NCBI RefSeq assembly: GCF_001556045.1 | Contig: NZ_LSIC01000055.1 | Coordinates: 1 to 64,000, forward strand | Source: Bradyrhizobium sp. CCH5-F6 | GTDB lineage: Bacteria; Pseudomonadota; Alphaproteobacteria; Rhizobiales; Xanthobacteraceae | DNA: 64,000 bases | Direction: 5' to 3' | In this document: piece after piece, positions 20,195 through 29,011 of the stretch | Position numbering within the stretch: position 1 is the first letter of the stretch | Layout: each line of letters begins with the position of its first letter | Position numbers and translations under genes: made by a program | Notes under the pieces: generated by a model | Databases searched by the model: none | Told to the model about the DNA's origin: nothing | What the model saw: the letters and a program-made list of their open reading frames with translations, nothing else

Positions 20195-20795
20195 TGTCTC
20201 CCGATGCGAAATGCAGAATGCCCGCCATCACCAACTGCCCGATCACGAAGGGCAGGCCCATGGTCCATGGCGACAGCGTGTGAGTCCGGCTCGCCAGCGC
20301 CACCACGATGAAGCCGGACACGAAATACCAGGCGCCGGCGAGCGCAACGCTGCGCGGCAGCGAGCGGACCGAGGCGAAGATCCCGAGCGACACCAGGATC
20401 TGCCAGAGGCCGGGCAACAGCCACAGCGTCTCGGCAGCGAACTTCCACATCACCACCGCCAGCAGCACGCCGGCAACGCCGGCGGGCAGGAACTGCTCGA
20501 CCGCCTGATGGATCATCGCATCGGCGAGGCCGGAATGATGACGGCGCGAGCGTGCGCGCATCTCGATCCCGATCATCAGGCCCGAGAGCGCGGCGGCAAT
20601 GAACCAGCCGATGAAGAAGCCGAGCGGCTCGCCGGTGGGATCGTCGAGCAGCCAGACCTGCAGGATCGCAGTAAGCAGCGCGACCGCGCCGGTCGCCGCC
20701 ATCGTCGCCGGGCCGTAGCCGCGGAACGCGGTGCCGGCCGCAATCTGGCTGCGGATCGCCACGATATCGGCCAGCGCCTTGTCGAGATCGCGCAT
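20178..20795 (-). CDS. Integral membrane protein of unknown function paired with the HTH regulator
   Basis: A 205-residue protein with about five hydrophobic helices after a 35-residue cytoplasmic start (MRDLDKALADIVAIRSQIAAG). The pairing of such a protein with a small winged-helix regulator is a recurring arrangement in alphaproteobacteria (family recollection). It may sense envelope state or act on the regulator, but no catalytic motif is visible. The ATG at 20795 is preferred to one four codons upstream by position only. Confidence 0.75.
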   Translation of the reverse strand: MRDLDKALADIVAIRSQIAAGTAFRGYGPATMAATGAVALLTAILQVWLLDDPTGEPLGFFIGWFIAAALSGLMIGIEMRARSRRHHSGLADAMIHQAVEQFLPAGVAGVLLAVVMWKFAAETLWLLPGLWQILVSLGIFASVRSLPRSVALAGAWYFVSGFIVVALASRTHTLSPWTMGLPFVIGQLVMAGILHFASGDNDVED

Positions 20796-20847
20796 CGGCA
20801 ACGCCAAAACCTCGCTTCAGTCGTGTTTCCCGGGATTACGCGCCGTT

Positions 20848-20882
20848 ACTTTGTATTGCAAAGTATATGGCGCTGCAAAGTA
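20848..20882. promoter_or_regulatory. Candidate operator with an extra half-site upstream of the membrane protein/HTH/uppS unit
   Basis: ACTTTGTATTGCAAAGT (20848-20864) is a near-perfect palindrome matching the one at 19778-19794 at 16 of 17 positions. Ten bases after it, TGCAAAGTA (20874-20882) repeats a half-site. The sites lie about 50-90 bp before the start at 20795, in the promoter region of the minus-strand unit. Confidence 0.6.
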
Positions 20883-20993
20883 AAAGCAAGCCCGAAGTCG
20901 CAGGCAACCGGATCGGCCAAGCAGACAACTGGCGGTTGCGCGCCAGACGGCCCCGCGGATAAGATGGCTCCAAAAGCGTCCCGGGGGCTGGGT

Positions 20994-22238
20994 ATGTGGC
21001 TTAAGTCGTTTTGCGTTGCGTTTGTTTTCCAGGCGATGCTCGCCGGGCTCGTCCATGCGGCGGGGCCTTTCGGCACCATCCATGTCGGCAACTGGATCGG
21101 CGGAGCCTTCAGCAATGACGAAACCGGCGCTTTCTCACATTGCGCGGCGACGACGCCCTATGCGAACGGCGTCATCCTCGTCGTCGGCTATAATGCTGCC
21201 GGCATCTGGTCGCTGGGTTTCGCCAGCCCCAATTACCGCTTCAAGCAGGGCGAGAACGCCGCGATCGACGTCATCTTTGACGGGCAGGAGCAGGCGAGGC
21301 TGTTCGCCACTGCCAATCAGCCGAACATGCTCACATCCGTGATGCCAGCCAACGTCGTACGTACGTTTCAGAAGGCCAGCCTGATGGTCGCAACGAGCGG
21401 CCGCACCGTGCTGAATTTCGACCTGACCTCAACCGGTCCTGTGATCGCGGCGCTGGCCAATTGCGTCACCAAAGTTAAAGCCGACGGGCTCAGCAAGGCC
21501 GGTGATTTCACCAAGGTGGCCGCCAAGCCGCAGGCCGCCCCCGACAAGCAGGCGCCGCCGGCAGCCGGCAGCAGGACGGCCAGATCAAAAAGCGGCACTG
21601 GCTTCGTGGTCAGCGCGAACGGGCACATCGTCACCAACAACCACGTGATCAGCGGTTGCGCCGACATCAAGGGCAATCTCACCGGCGAGGCCGCGATCAC
21701 GTTGCGTGTCGTGTCCAGCGACGCCAACAACGATCTCGCCTTGCTGCAGGCGCCTTCGACGACCGCGTTCAAGGACTTTGCTCGAATCCGCGACCGCTCG
21801 ATCCGCTCCGGTGATTCCGTCGTCGCGATCGGCTTTCCCTACCATGGAATGCTGACCTCGGACTTCACCGTGACGACGGGGATCGTGAGCTCGCTCAGCG
21901 GCATGCGCAACGACACCCGCTTCCTTCAGATCAGCGCGCCCGTTCAGCCCGGCAATAGTGGAGGCCCGCTGTTCGATGCCACCGGCCAGATCGTGGGTGT
22001 CGTCACCGGAAAGGTCGACGCGCTCCGTATCGCCGTGGCGACCGGCAACATTCCCGAGAACATCAACTTCGCCATCAAGACCGGCGTGCTGCGCGACTTC
22101 CTCGACAATTCCGTGGTGCCGTATCAGACCGCCGAACCAAAGGGCGAGCTCAAGACCACCGACATCGCCGCCAACGCCCGGCCGTATACGATGCTGATCT
22201 CGTGCAACGCGACCGAGCAGGCGGACGCGAAGCGGTAG
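20994..22238 (+). CDS. Exported trypsin-like (S1C) serine protease with a novel N-terminal domain
   Basis: A 414-residue exported protein. The signal peptide MWLKSFCVAFVFQAMLAGLVHA ends at AGPFG. A domain of about 140 residues without a recognised family follows, then a Pro/Ala-rich linker, then a chymotrypsin-fold domain. The catalytic triad is visible: His217 (NNHVISG), Asp247 (NNDLALL), Ser322 (QPGNSGGPLF). There is no PDZ domain, unlike DegP. The ATG at 20994 has a GGGGGC site; the frame is open far upstream (from 20211), but that part is antisense to the membrane-protein gene. It is probably a periplasmic protease. Confidence 0.85.
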   Translation: MWLKSFCVAFVFQAMLAGLVHAAGPFGTIHVGNWIGGAFSNDETGAFSHCAATTPYANGVILVVGYNAAGIWSLGFASPNYRFKQGENAAIDVIFDGQEQARLFATANQPNMLTSVMPANVVRTFQKASLMVATSGRTVLNFDLTSTGPVIAALANCVTKVKADGLSKAGDFTKVAAKPQAAPDKQAPPAAGSRTARSKSGTGFVVSANGHIVTNNHVISGCADIKGNLTGEAAITLRVVSSDANNDLALLQAPSTTAFKDFARIRDRSIRSGDSVVAIGFPYHGMLTSDFTVTTGIVSSLSGMRNDTRFLQISAPVQPGNSGGPLFDATGQIVGVVTGKVDALRIAVATGNIPENINFAIKTGVLRDFLDNSVVPYQTAEPKGELKTTDIAANARPYTMLISCNATEQADAKR

Positions 22239-22274
22239 CTCCGCCTGCATCCGCGGCACGACATCGGTCAGCTC

Positions 22275-22553
22275 TCAATACGGCGCCACAGGCCTTGCGC
22301 GGCGATGCGGCCGCGGTTGCGGCGACTGCACCTGGCCGTAGGCAAAACGAGGATTGCGGTCGCAGAACAGCAGCCGGCCGGAGACGCTGGCCTGGCATTG
22401 TTCATAGGTGCTGTAGGCGCATTCGCCGGGATAGTCGTACTCGCCGCCCTGGGCGCACCAGGGATAGTCGCGGGCCATAGCCGGCGTCATGCCGGCAAAG
22501 CCTGCGACCATGGTGGCAGCCAGCGCCGCCAAAACGAGTTGAGTCCTGGTCAC
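22275..22553 (-). CDS. DUF3551 small exported protein
   Basis: A 92-residue protein with a signal peptide (cleavage near AMA-RDYP) and the DUF3551 core: YPWCAQGGEYDYPGECAYSTYEQCQASVSGRLLFC, with four spaced Cys that could form disulfides. It is common in Bradyrhizobium, where the function is unknown. A paralogue lies 90 bp upstream on the same strand. Confidence 0.85.
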   Translation of the reverse strand: MTRTQLVLAALAATMVAGFAGMTPAMARDYPWCAQGGEYDYPGECAYSTYEQCQASVSGRLLFCDRNPRFAYGQVQSPQPRPHRRARPVAPY

Positions 22554-22643
22554 GGTCCGTCCTCCACTGCAATGAGGACAGAGCGTCCTTTTAAACCAGG
22601 CCCGTCAAGTCACGTTATCCGGTTCGTGAAGCTCCTCGCGTCC

Positions 22644-22913
22644 CTAGTAGGGCGCGTAGTAGTCATTTCGATACCGCCGCGACGACCGCTGCTGATTATA
22701 CGCCGCGCGCGGATTGACCCCGCAGGTCAGCAGGCGTCCGGAGACGCTGGCCTGACATTGCTGCAAGGTCCGGTAGGCGCATTCACCGGGGTAGCCGTAG
22801 CCCCTGCCCTGCGCACACCAGGGATAATCATAAGCCGCGGCTGGACCGATACCGGCAAAGCTGCCGACACCCAATCCAGCCAACGCGATCATTGCGAGCA
22901 TTGCCTTGCGCAT
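22644..22913 (-). CDS. DUF3551 small exported protein (tandem paralogue)
   Basis: An 89-residue exported protein with signal peptide MRKAMLAMIALAGLGVGSFAG and the same core as its neighbour (YPWCAQGRGYGYPGECAYRTLQQCQASVSGRLLTC). The tail is rich in Arg, Tyr and Asn. The in-frame extension upstream to 23036 overlaps the end of the Bug-family gene and is not used. The pair arose by tandem duplication. Confidence 0.85.
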   Translation of the reverse strand: MRKAMLAMIALAGLGVGSFAGIGPAAAYDYPWCAQGRGYGYPGECAYRTLQQCQASVSGRLLTCGVNPRAAYNQQRSSRRYRNDYYAPY

Positions 22914-22993
22914 CTGCGTGCTCCTTGCCGGACGTCTCAAGAGTGAAGTCACCTCCGGAGAACGCCGGCAAGGCCCCAAGGTTGCTATCCTGC

Positions 22994-23968
22994 CTATTCG
23001 ACCTTCAGGCCGGCGAACTCGACGACCTTCCTCCACTTCTCGGTCTCGGCCTTGATCTCCTCGCCGAACGCCTCGGGCGTCTGCGCGCGCGGCTCGCCGC
23101 CGAGCTCGACCAGACGCTTGGCCATGTCGGGCTCCTTGAGCACCGCGTTCACCTCGGCGTTGAGCTTGGCGATGATTTCCTTGGGCGTGTTCTTGGGCGC
23201 GCCCATGCCGAACAGCGCGCTCGCCTCATACCCCTTCACGGTGTCGGCGATCGGCTGCACGTCGGGCAGCTGCGGCGAGCGTTCCGTGGTGGTGACGCCG
23301 ATCGCGCGAAGCGAGCCGGATCGGATGTGCTGGATGATCGAAGGCATGTTGTCGAAGATCACTTGCACCTGGCCGGCGAGCATGTCGGTGATCGCGGGCG
23401 CCGCGCCGCGATAAGGCACGTGCTGCATCTTGCAACCCGTCATGGCCATGAACATCTCGCCGGACAGATGCACCGAGGTGCCGTTGCCGGACGAGGCCAT
23501 GTTCACCTTGCCGGGATTGGCCTTCACATATTCGATGAACTCGGCGACGTTCTTGGCCGGCACGTCCTTGCTGACGGTCATCACGTTCGGAACGCGCTGG
23601 AACGAGGCGACCGGCGCGATGTCGTTCACGAAGTTGAACTTGAGATTCTTGTAGAGCGAGGCGTTGATGTAGTTGGCCGGATTGACCAGCTGCAGCGTGT
23701 AGCCGTCGGGCTCGGCATTGATGACCGATTCGGTCGCGATGTTGTTCCCGGCGCCCGGCTTGTTCTCGACCACGAATTGCTGTCCGAGCTTTTCCGAGAG
23801 CCGCTGGCCGAGCAGCCGCGCCAGGATGTCGGTGGCCCCGCCCGGCGGATAGCCGACCACCCATTTCACCGGACGCGCCGGATAATCGGCGGCAAGAGCC
23901 TTCGACAGCGGGGTGGCTGCAAGCGGACTGGCGGCGAGCAGGCCCAGCGCGGTACGGCGAGTGATCAT
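22994..23968 (-). CDS. Bug/TctC family tripartite tricarboxylate-type solute-binding protein
   Basis: A 324-residue periplasmic binding protein. A twin-arginine-like signal (MITRRTALGLLAASPLAATPLSKALAADYP) is followed by the Bug pattern PVKWVVGYPPGGATDILARLLGQ and VENKPGAGNNIATE. These receptors bind carboxylates such as citrate or benzoate-like acids. No TctA/TctB membrane genes are adjacent, the usual orphan situation. Start ATG 23968 by the signal peptide. Confidence 0.88.
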   Translation of the reverse strand: MITRRTALGLLAASPLAATPLSKALAADYPARPVKWVVGYPPGGATDILARLLGQRLSEKLGQQFVVENKPGAGNNIATESVINAEPDGYTLQLVNPANYINASLYKNLKFNFVNDIAPVASFQRVPNVMTVSKDVPAKNVAEFIEYVKANPGKVNMASSGNGTSVHLSGEMFMAMTGCKMQHVPYRGAAPAITDMLAGQVQVIFDNMPSIIQHIRSGSLRAIGVTTTERSPQLPDVQPIADTVKGYEASALFGMGAPKNTPKEIIAKLNAEVNAVLKEPDMAKRLVELGGEPRAQTPEAFGEEIKAETEKWRKVVEFAGLKVE

Positions 23969-24090
23969 CTCGAGGGTTCTCCCAGTGTTGTTATTGAAAG
24001 CGATAGCTTGAAAGGCACGTCGACGCGGTTGTAACAAAGCTTGCCGCAGGCTGAAAGTGCGTGGGGCATATCACGACGAAAGGATGAGAC

Positions 24091-24501
24091 ATGCCGGTCA
24101 AGGTTCACGCCCTGGATCATCTCGTGATCAATGTCGCCGACGTCGCGGCGACTGCGGACTGGTACCGCAAGATCCTGGGCATGGAAGTCAAGGTGCTCGA
24201 TCCCGGCGGCGGCAAAGCGCCGCGGACCTCGCTCGTGTTTGGTAACCAGAAGATCAACGTCCGCCAACGCGACGCCGACAAGGTGGAGTGGTTCACCGCC
24301 GACCATCCAACCGCCGGCAGCGACGATCTGTGCTTTCTCACCTCGGCCACACCGGACGAGGTGGTGGCGCATTTGCGGGCACACGGCGTCGCCATTGAGG
24401 CAGGCCCCGGCCCGAGGCAGGGCGCCCGCGGCACGCTGCGCTCGGTCTATTGCAGGGATCCCGACGGCAGCCTGATCGAGATATCGTCTTACGAGGATTG
24501 A
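24091..24501 (+). CDS. VOC (glyoxalase/bleomycin resistance) superfamily protein
   Basis: A 136-residue metal-dependent VOC-fold protein with paired beta-alpha-beta-beta-beta modules: HALDHLVINVADVAATADWYRKILGMEV in the first and DDLCFLTSATPDEVVAHLRAHGV and SVYCRDPDGSLIEISSY in the second. The His and Glu residues in these positions fit metal ligands. The substrate is unknown. Confidence 0.88.
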   Translation: MPVKVHALDHLVINVADVAATADWYRKILGMEVKVLDPGGGKAPRTSLVFGNQKINVRQRDADKVEWFTADHPTAGSDDLCFLTSATPDEVVAHLRAHGVAIEAGPGPRQGARGTLRSVYCRDPDGSLIEISSYED

Positions 24502-24534
24502 GTCCGATAGGACCGCACCGCCCGCCCCAAACAC

Positions 24535-24602
24535 CGTCATCGCGAGGAGCTCGCGACAAAATTGCGTAGCAATTTTGCGCTGTTGCGACGAAGCAATGAC
24601 GG
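24535..24602. repeat. Dispersed repeat (gtcatcgcgaggagctcgcgac... family)
   Basis: A 68-bp element with internal inverted repeats (AAAATTGC/GCAATTTT) and ends resembling GTCATCGCGA and AAGCAATGAC. Much of it reappears in inverted order at 26320-26439, so the two copies flank the acyl-CoA ligase gene. Confidence 0.8.
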
Positions 24603-24719
24603 CCGAGGGAGCGCGGACAACATACGCCCCCAGATTTGCGCCGCGCGCCATCCGGTGGCAGGAAGACGCAATAAACAAAAGGCAGCCGCCAGCAAGATGC
24701 AGGCTGCACGGGAGGACGC

Positions 24720-26300
24720 ATGGCTATCCGAGAAACCGCCGCCGGAATCGTGGGCCCCTTCGACGGGCTCGACGTGCCCTGGCTCCTGAGGATGCGCGCC
24801 GAGGTGCGCAGCTCACATCCGTTCCTGATCTGGGCGCCGTTCGACGCACCGGCGCGGCACTGGAGCTACGGCGAGTTTCACGGGCGCGTCGGTTCGCTCG
24901 CGGCAGGGTTGGCCCGGCGAGGCGTCAAGCCCGGCGAATACGTGCTCATTCATCTGGACAATTGCATCGAGGCGATGCTGGCCTGGTTCGCCTGCGTCGA
25001 GCTCGGCGCGATCGCGGTGACCACCAACACCCGGTCGGCGCCGGCCGAGATCGAATATTTCGCCGATCATTGCGGCGCGGTCGCCGCGATCACCCAGCCG
25101 GCCTATGCGGAGATCGTCGCGCAGAACTGCCGCAACATCCGCTGGCTGGCGGTGACCTCACACGATGCCGGCGCGGCGCCGGCGCAGGCGGTCTCGCGCG
25201 GCGACAGTTTCGAGTCCCTGTTCGCCGACAGCGCCGATCGTCCCAGGCGCGCCGCCGATCCGCTCGCGCCATGCAGCGTGCAGTACACCTCCGGCACGAC
25301 GTCGCGGCCGAAGGCGGTGCTGTGGACCCACGCCAACGCGCTGTGGGGTGCCAAGATCAACGCGGCGCATGAAGACCTGCATGCGGGCGACGTGCACCAG
25401 ACCTATCTGCCGCTGTTCCACACCAACGCGCTGGCCTATTCGATGCTGGCGACGCTATGGGTCGGCGGCTCCTGCGTGATCCAGCCGCGCTTCTCCGCCA
25501 GCCGGTTCTGGAGCGTCGCGCGCGAGCACGGCGCGACCTGGACCTCGACCATTCCGTTCTGCATGAAGGCCCTGCTCGAGCAGGAGATCCCGAAGGACCA
25601 CAAATTCCGCCTGTGGGGCACGGCGATCAACGAGCCGCCGGCCTTCGCCGCCTTCGGCATCAAGATGATCGGCTGGTGGGGCATGACCGAGACCATCACC
25701 CACGGCATCGTCGGCGAGGTCGATCAGCCCAACATTCCGATGTCGATCGGCCGCGCCGCGCCGGAATATCAGATCCGCATCACCGACGATGACGGACGGC
25801 CGACCGAGGTCGGCGGAACCGGCAATCTCGCGATCAGGGGCATTCCCGGCCTGTCGCTGTTCGCCGAGTATTTGCACAACGAGAAGGCGACGCGCGAGAG
25901 CTTCGACGAGCACGGCTTCTTTCTCACCGGCGACCGCGTCGAGCGGCTTGCGAACGGCTACATCAAGTTCGGCGACCGCGCCAAGGACATGCTGAAGGTC
26001 GGCGGCGAGAACGTCGCGGCCTCCGAGATCGAGCAGGTGGTCGCCCTCGTGCCCGGCGTGCGCGAGGCGGCGGTGGTGGCGAAGACGCATCCGATGCTGG
26101 ACGAAGTGCCTGTCGTCTTCATCATCCCGCAGGGCGGCGTCGCCGGCGCCGCCCCCGATCTGCAGGATCGTGTGATGGCCGCCTGCCGCGCCGGCCTCGC
26201 CGACTTCAAGGTGCCGCGCGAGGTCAGGCTGGTCGACGACATGCCGCGCTCGACGCTGGAGAAGGTCGCGAAGGCGGAGTTGCGGAAGATGGTGGGTTAG
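24720..26300 (+). CDS. AMP-forming acyl-CoA ligase (crotonobetaine/carnitine-CoA ligase-like)
   Basis: A 526-residue member of the ANL adenylation superfamily, which forms acyl-AMP and then acyl-CoA. The P-loop is [16 protein letters not shown], followed by [10 protein letters not shown] (A5 region), [37 protein letters not shown] (hinge Asp, A8 region) and a C-terminal [13 protein letters not shown] with the catalytic Lys. The start ATG 24720 follows GGAGGACGC. The overall likeness is to CaiC-type ligases, but the substrate is not determined. Confidence 0.88.
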   Translation: MAIRETAAGIVGPFDGLDVPWLLRMRAEVRSSHPFLIWAPFDAPARHWSYGEFHGRVGSLAAGLARRGVKPGEYVLIHLDNCIEAMLAWFACVELGAIAVTTNTRSAPAEIEYFADHCGAVAAITQPAYAEIVAQNCRNIRWLAVTSHDAGAAPAQAVSRGDSFESLFADSADRPRRAADPLAPCSVQYTSGTTSRPKAVLWTHANALWGAKINAAHEDLHAGDVHQTYLPLFHTNALAYSMLATLWVGGSCVIQPRFSASRFWSVAREHGATWTSTIPFCMKALLEQEIPKDHKFRLWGTAINEPPAFAAFGIKMIGWWGMTETITHGIVGEVDQPNIPMSIGRAAPEYQIRITDDDGRPTEVGGTGNLAIRGIPGLSLFAEYLHNEKATRESFDEHGFFLTGDRVERLANGYIKFGDRAKDMLKVGGENVAASEIEQVVALVPGVREAAVVAKTHPMLDEVPVVFIIPQGGVAGAAPDLQDRVMAACRAGLADFKVPREVRLVDDMPRSTLEKVAKAELRKMVG

Positions 26301-26319
26301 ACGCAAACACTATTCGACC

Positions 26320-26439
26320 CGTCATTGCGAGCGAAGCGAAGCAATCCAATTTTCCTCCGCGGAAGCAGTCTGGATTGCTTCGTCGCTACAGCGCAAAATT
26401 GCTACGCAATCTTGTCGCGAGCTCCTCGCAATGGCGAGG
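26320..26439. repeat. Dispersed repeat (gtcattgcgagcgaagc family)
   Basis: A 120-bp imperfect palindrome beginning GTCATTGCGAGCGAAGCGAA and ending CTCCTCGCAATGGCGAG. The inner part, GCGCAAAATTGCTACGCAAT, is shared with 24535-24602. It lies between the convergent ligase and HD-GYP genes, where a bidirectional transcript hairpin would serve as terminator. Confidence 0.85.
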
Positions 26440-26456
26440 TCAGAGCGATCGGCGTC

Positions 26457-27551
26457 CTAGAAAGATCCCAGAGCCACCGGCCTGAACGCCTGCAGCAGCT
26501 GCTGGTCGAGCTTGGCGCCCATGCCTTCCATCATCGTGAACGCACGCGAGTGAGTGAAGGGCATGCGATAGGCGCGCTTCTCCACCAGGGCGGCGTAGAT
26601 GTCGACGATCGTCGTCAAGCGCACGATGTCGCTGATCTGGTTCGACGACAGGCCGTTCGGATAGCCGGAGCCATCGAGGAATTCGTGGTGATGCAGCACG
26701 ACGTCGAGCATCTCCGGCGGGAAGCCGCCTTGCTCGGCCAGCGCGTCGTAGCCGCGGCGCGGATGCTCGCGAACTTCGGCCATCTCCTCGTCGGTGAGCT
26801 TGCCCGGCTTGTCGAGCAGCGCGACCGGAACGAAGGCCTTGCCGACGTCGTGCAGCAGCGCGGCGCGGGTCAGGCGGCGCTGGTCGTCCTCGCGCATGCC
26901 GAGATGCTGCGCGAAGGCGACGGCGAAGCCGGTGACGAACAGGCAGTGCCGATAGCTGCCGACATGGTGGCAGCCGACGGTGGTGAGCCATTCACGCAGC
27001 GAGGAATGCTTGATCGCCTTCAGGATCTTGCTCTCGGCCGCAATGACGTCGTCGAAGGTCAGGGGCACGCCGAGCGGCAGCTTCTCGAACATCTTGGCCA
27101 GCACCGCGTGCGCCGCCTCGACGCCGCGGTTGAGCGTCTTGCCGCGATCGGTCGCGTCATAGGCGGCAGTGTCCGGGAAGGCGGCGCGGATGCGCTGAAG
27201 GATGGCCTCGGGCTGGAGCGGACGCGCGATCGTGTCGGTGGCCCCTAATGCCCAGGCCTGCATGGTGCCGTGATGCAGGGCGTCTGCGAGCACGAACAGC
27301 CGCGGCATCGAACGATAGGCATCGCCGCGCAGCTTGTTGCGGACCCGCTGCACGCTCTCGGGCGAACGCAGGTTGATGTCGACCACGAGACCGGAGAGAT
27401 CGCGCGCCGGCTGATCGGGGATAGCCTCCGTCGTCACCGTCGACACGTCGCCGACCGCCTTCAAGATGCTGGCGAGCTCGCTGCTGCCGTCGCTCCGGTC
27501 GGAGGCGAGCAGAAGCCGGCGTTTGGCGGCGGGTTTGGCTGAGGCGTTCAT
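26457..27551 (-). CDS. Response-regulator-like HD-GYP domain protein (c-di-GMP phosphodiesterase type)
   Basis: A 364-residue protein. The N-terminal 125 residues look like a receiver fold with the candidate phospho-acceptor in VVDINL (Asp58), but the conserved Lys of the last strand is replaced (IARPLQPE), so it may be degenerate. The HD-GYP domain has HD234-235 (LLHDVGKA), HHE at 288-290 and DGSGYP (293-298), the complete set for c-di-GMP hydrolysis. It has no nearby kinase. Confidence 0.88.
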   Translation of the reverse strand: MNASAKPAAKRRLLLASDRSDGSSELASILKAVGDVSTVTTEAIPDQPARDLSGLVVDINLRSPESVQRVRNKLRGDAYRSMPRLFVLADALHHGTMQAWALGATDTIARPLQPEAILQRIRAAFPDTAAYDATDRGKTLNRGVEAAHAVLAKMFEKLPLGVPLTFDDVIAAESKILKAIKHSSLREWLTTVGCHHVGSYRHCLFVTGFAVAFAQHLGMREDDQRRLTRAALLHDVGKAFVPVALLDKPGKLTDEEMAEVREHPRRGYDALAEQGGFPPEMLDVVLHHHEFLDGSGYPNGLSSNQISDIVRLTTIVDIYAALVEKRAYRMPFTHSRAFTMMEGMGAKLDQQLLQAFRPVALGSF

Positions 27552-27881
27552 GGCTTCCCCAAAGCACGGGACTGGATTTGGCGTCAGCCTAAGACGGATC
27601 CGGTTCTCCGGGCCTTAAGAGGCGTGCTCAATGGAACCTTCGGGAATTACAGACAATTTGACGGAATTCGCTGATGGGCGGTTCGCATCAAAAGTCGAAA
27701 ACAACCCCATGCACAGTAGGGATGTCATTGATGACAAAAGGAATTTTCTCACTCTCGATCGTGCCGGGAGGGGTGGCGTGAGGCGCGGGATGGGGTATTC
27801 CTTTGTCGGCAGATTGAGAGAGTCCGGCGCGCGGAGAACGACGGCCGACGCGGCAATAATAAAACAAGAGGGAAGAAATCC
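27552..27881. other. Non-coding gap of 330 bp
   Basis: No convincing gene. Short frames exist on both strands (for example 27631-28026 plus), but they lack an RBS and run into the hydrolase gene in another frame. The base composition is less GC-rich than the flanks. The last 15 bases hold the GAGGGAAG ribosome site of the hydrolase. It must carry the two divergent promoters. Confidence 0.6.
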
Positions 27882-28646
27882 ATGCCGAGGATCGAACGTG
27901 ACGGCGTCGGGATCTATTACGAAGTCCATGGCGAGGGCCCGCCGTTGCTGCTCACCCACGGCTATTCCTCGACCTCGGCGATGTGGCATGGGCAGGTCGA
28001 TGCGCTCGCGAAGGATCACAAGCTGATCTTGTGGGACATGCGCGGACACGGCCAGTCCGACTATCCCGATGATCCGAGCGCATACAGCGAAGCGCTGACT
28101 GTCGGCGACATGGCGGCGATCCTCGATGCGGTCGGCGCCGAGCGCGCCATCATCGGCGGCCTCTCGCTCGGCGGCTACATGTCGCTCGCGTTCTATCGCG
28201 CACACCCGGAGCGCGCCCGCGCGCTGTTGATCATCGATACCGGACCGGGCTTCAAGAAGGACGACGCGCGCGAGGCCTGGAACGCGCGGGCGCTTGCGAC
28301 CGCTGACAGGCTCGACCGCGAAGGCCTCGAGATGCTGAGATCGGCGACGCGCGAGCGCGCCACCGCCAGCCATCGCAACGCCAGAGGGCTGGCGCTTGCC
28401 GCGCGCGGCATGCTGACCCAGCGCGATGCGCGCGTCATCGAACTGCTGCCCGACATCACGGTGCCGTCGCTGATCGTGGTCGGCGCCGACGACACGCCGT
28501 TCCTCGCCGCGTCCGACTACATGGCGGCAAAGATCCCCGGCGCACAAAAGGTCGTGATCCCCGCGGCCGGACACGCGGTCAACATCGATCAGCCCAAGGC
28601 ATTTGTTGACGCGGTCGTGCCTTTCCTGAAGAACTTGCCGGCATAG
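27882..28646 (+). CDS. Alpha/beta hydrolase
   Basis: A 254-residue alpha/beta hydrolase with oxyanion region LLTHGYSSTSAMW, nucleophile elbow GGLSLGGYMS (Ser), an acid in VVGADDTPF and catalytic His in PAAGHAVNID. It resembles 3-oxoadipate enol-lactonase-type hydrolases, but the substrate is open. It is 24 bp upstream of a small exported protein on the same strand. Confidence 0.9.
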   Translation: MPRIERDGVGIYYEVHGEGPPLLLTHGYSSTSAMWHGQVDALAKDHKLILWDMRGHGQSDYPDDPSAYSEALTVGDMAAILDAVGAERAIIGGLSLGGYMSLAFYRAHPERARALLIIDTGPGFKKDDAREAWNARALATADRLDREGLEMLRSATRERATASHRNARGLALAARGMLTQRDARVIELLPDITVPSLIVVGADDTPFLAASDYMAAKIPGAQKVVIPAAGHAVNIDQPKAFVDAVVPFLKNLPA

Positions 28647-28670
28647 GTCGATCAAGCAAGGACGCAGGCG

Positions 28671-29006
28671 ATGAAGCTGATGATGCTGGCTGGGGGCGCG
28701 ATGTTGCTGTCGATATCTGCGCAGGCCGAACCGTTCGGCGTGGTTCCGCCACGCCAGCCTTTCGTCGCCACCTTGTCGAACAACACGCCGCTCGCCTTCG
28801 GGATGGATGCCGAGCAGACCGCGCGCGCCCTCGGCCAGCCGCTGCAATACGTTCGCGGCCGTCCCGGCAACGAGATCTATCTCGCGCTTCGCAACATCGG
28901 CGGCAGCGGCCTGATCCCCTACCGTCACCGCCTGTTCCTGCAATTCCGTCACGGACGGCTGGCAGGATGGAAGGAGGATTACGGCGAGAACTGGATGTGG
29001 GAGTGA
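28671..29006 (+). CDS. Small exported protein, possibly BamE-like fold
   Basis: A 111-residue protein with a signal peptide ending ISAQA-EPFG. The mature part has LAFGMDAEQTARALGQPLQYVRGRPGNEIYLAL and LFLQFRHGRLAGWKED, which resembles the SmpA/OmlA (BamE) fold, where a helical turn precedes a G-P turn and beta strands. It lacks a lipobox Cys. The similarity is by eye only. Confidence 0.65.
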   Translation: MKLMMLAGGAMLLSISAQAEPFGVVPPRQPFVATLSNNTPLAFGMDAEQTARALGQPLQYVRGRPGNEIYLALRNIGGSGLIPYRHRLFLQFRHGRLAGWKEDYGENWMWE

Positions 29007-29011
29007 GTATT

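Noticed and set aside
20211..20993. Upstream in-frame extension of the trypsin-like protease
   Set aside because: It is antisense to the membrane-protein gene and has no RBS; the signal peptide begins at 20994.
27631..28026. Small open frame upstream of the alpha/beta hydrolase
   Set aside because: It overlaps the hydrolase in another frame and has no ribosome binding site; the composition does not fit a gene.
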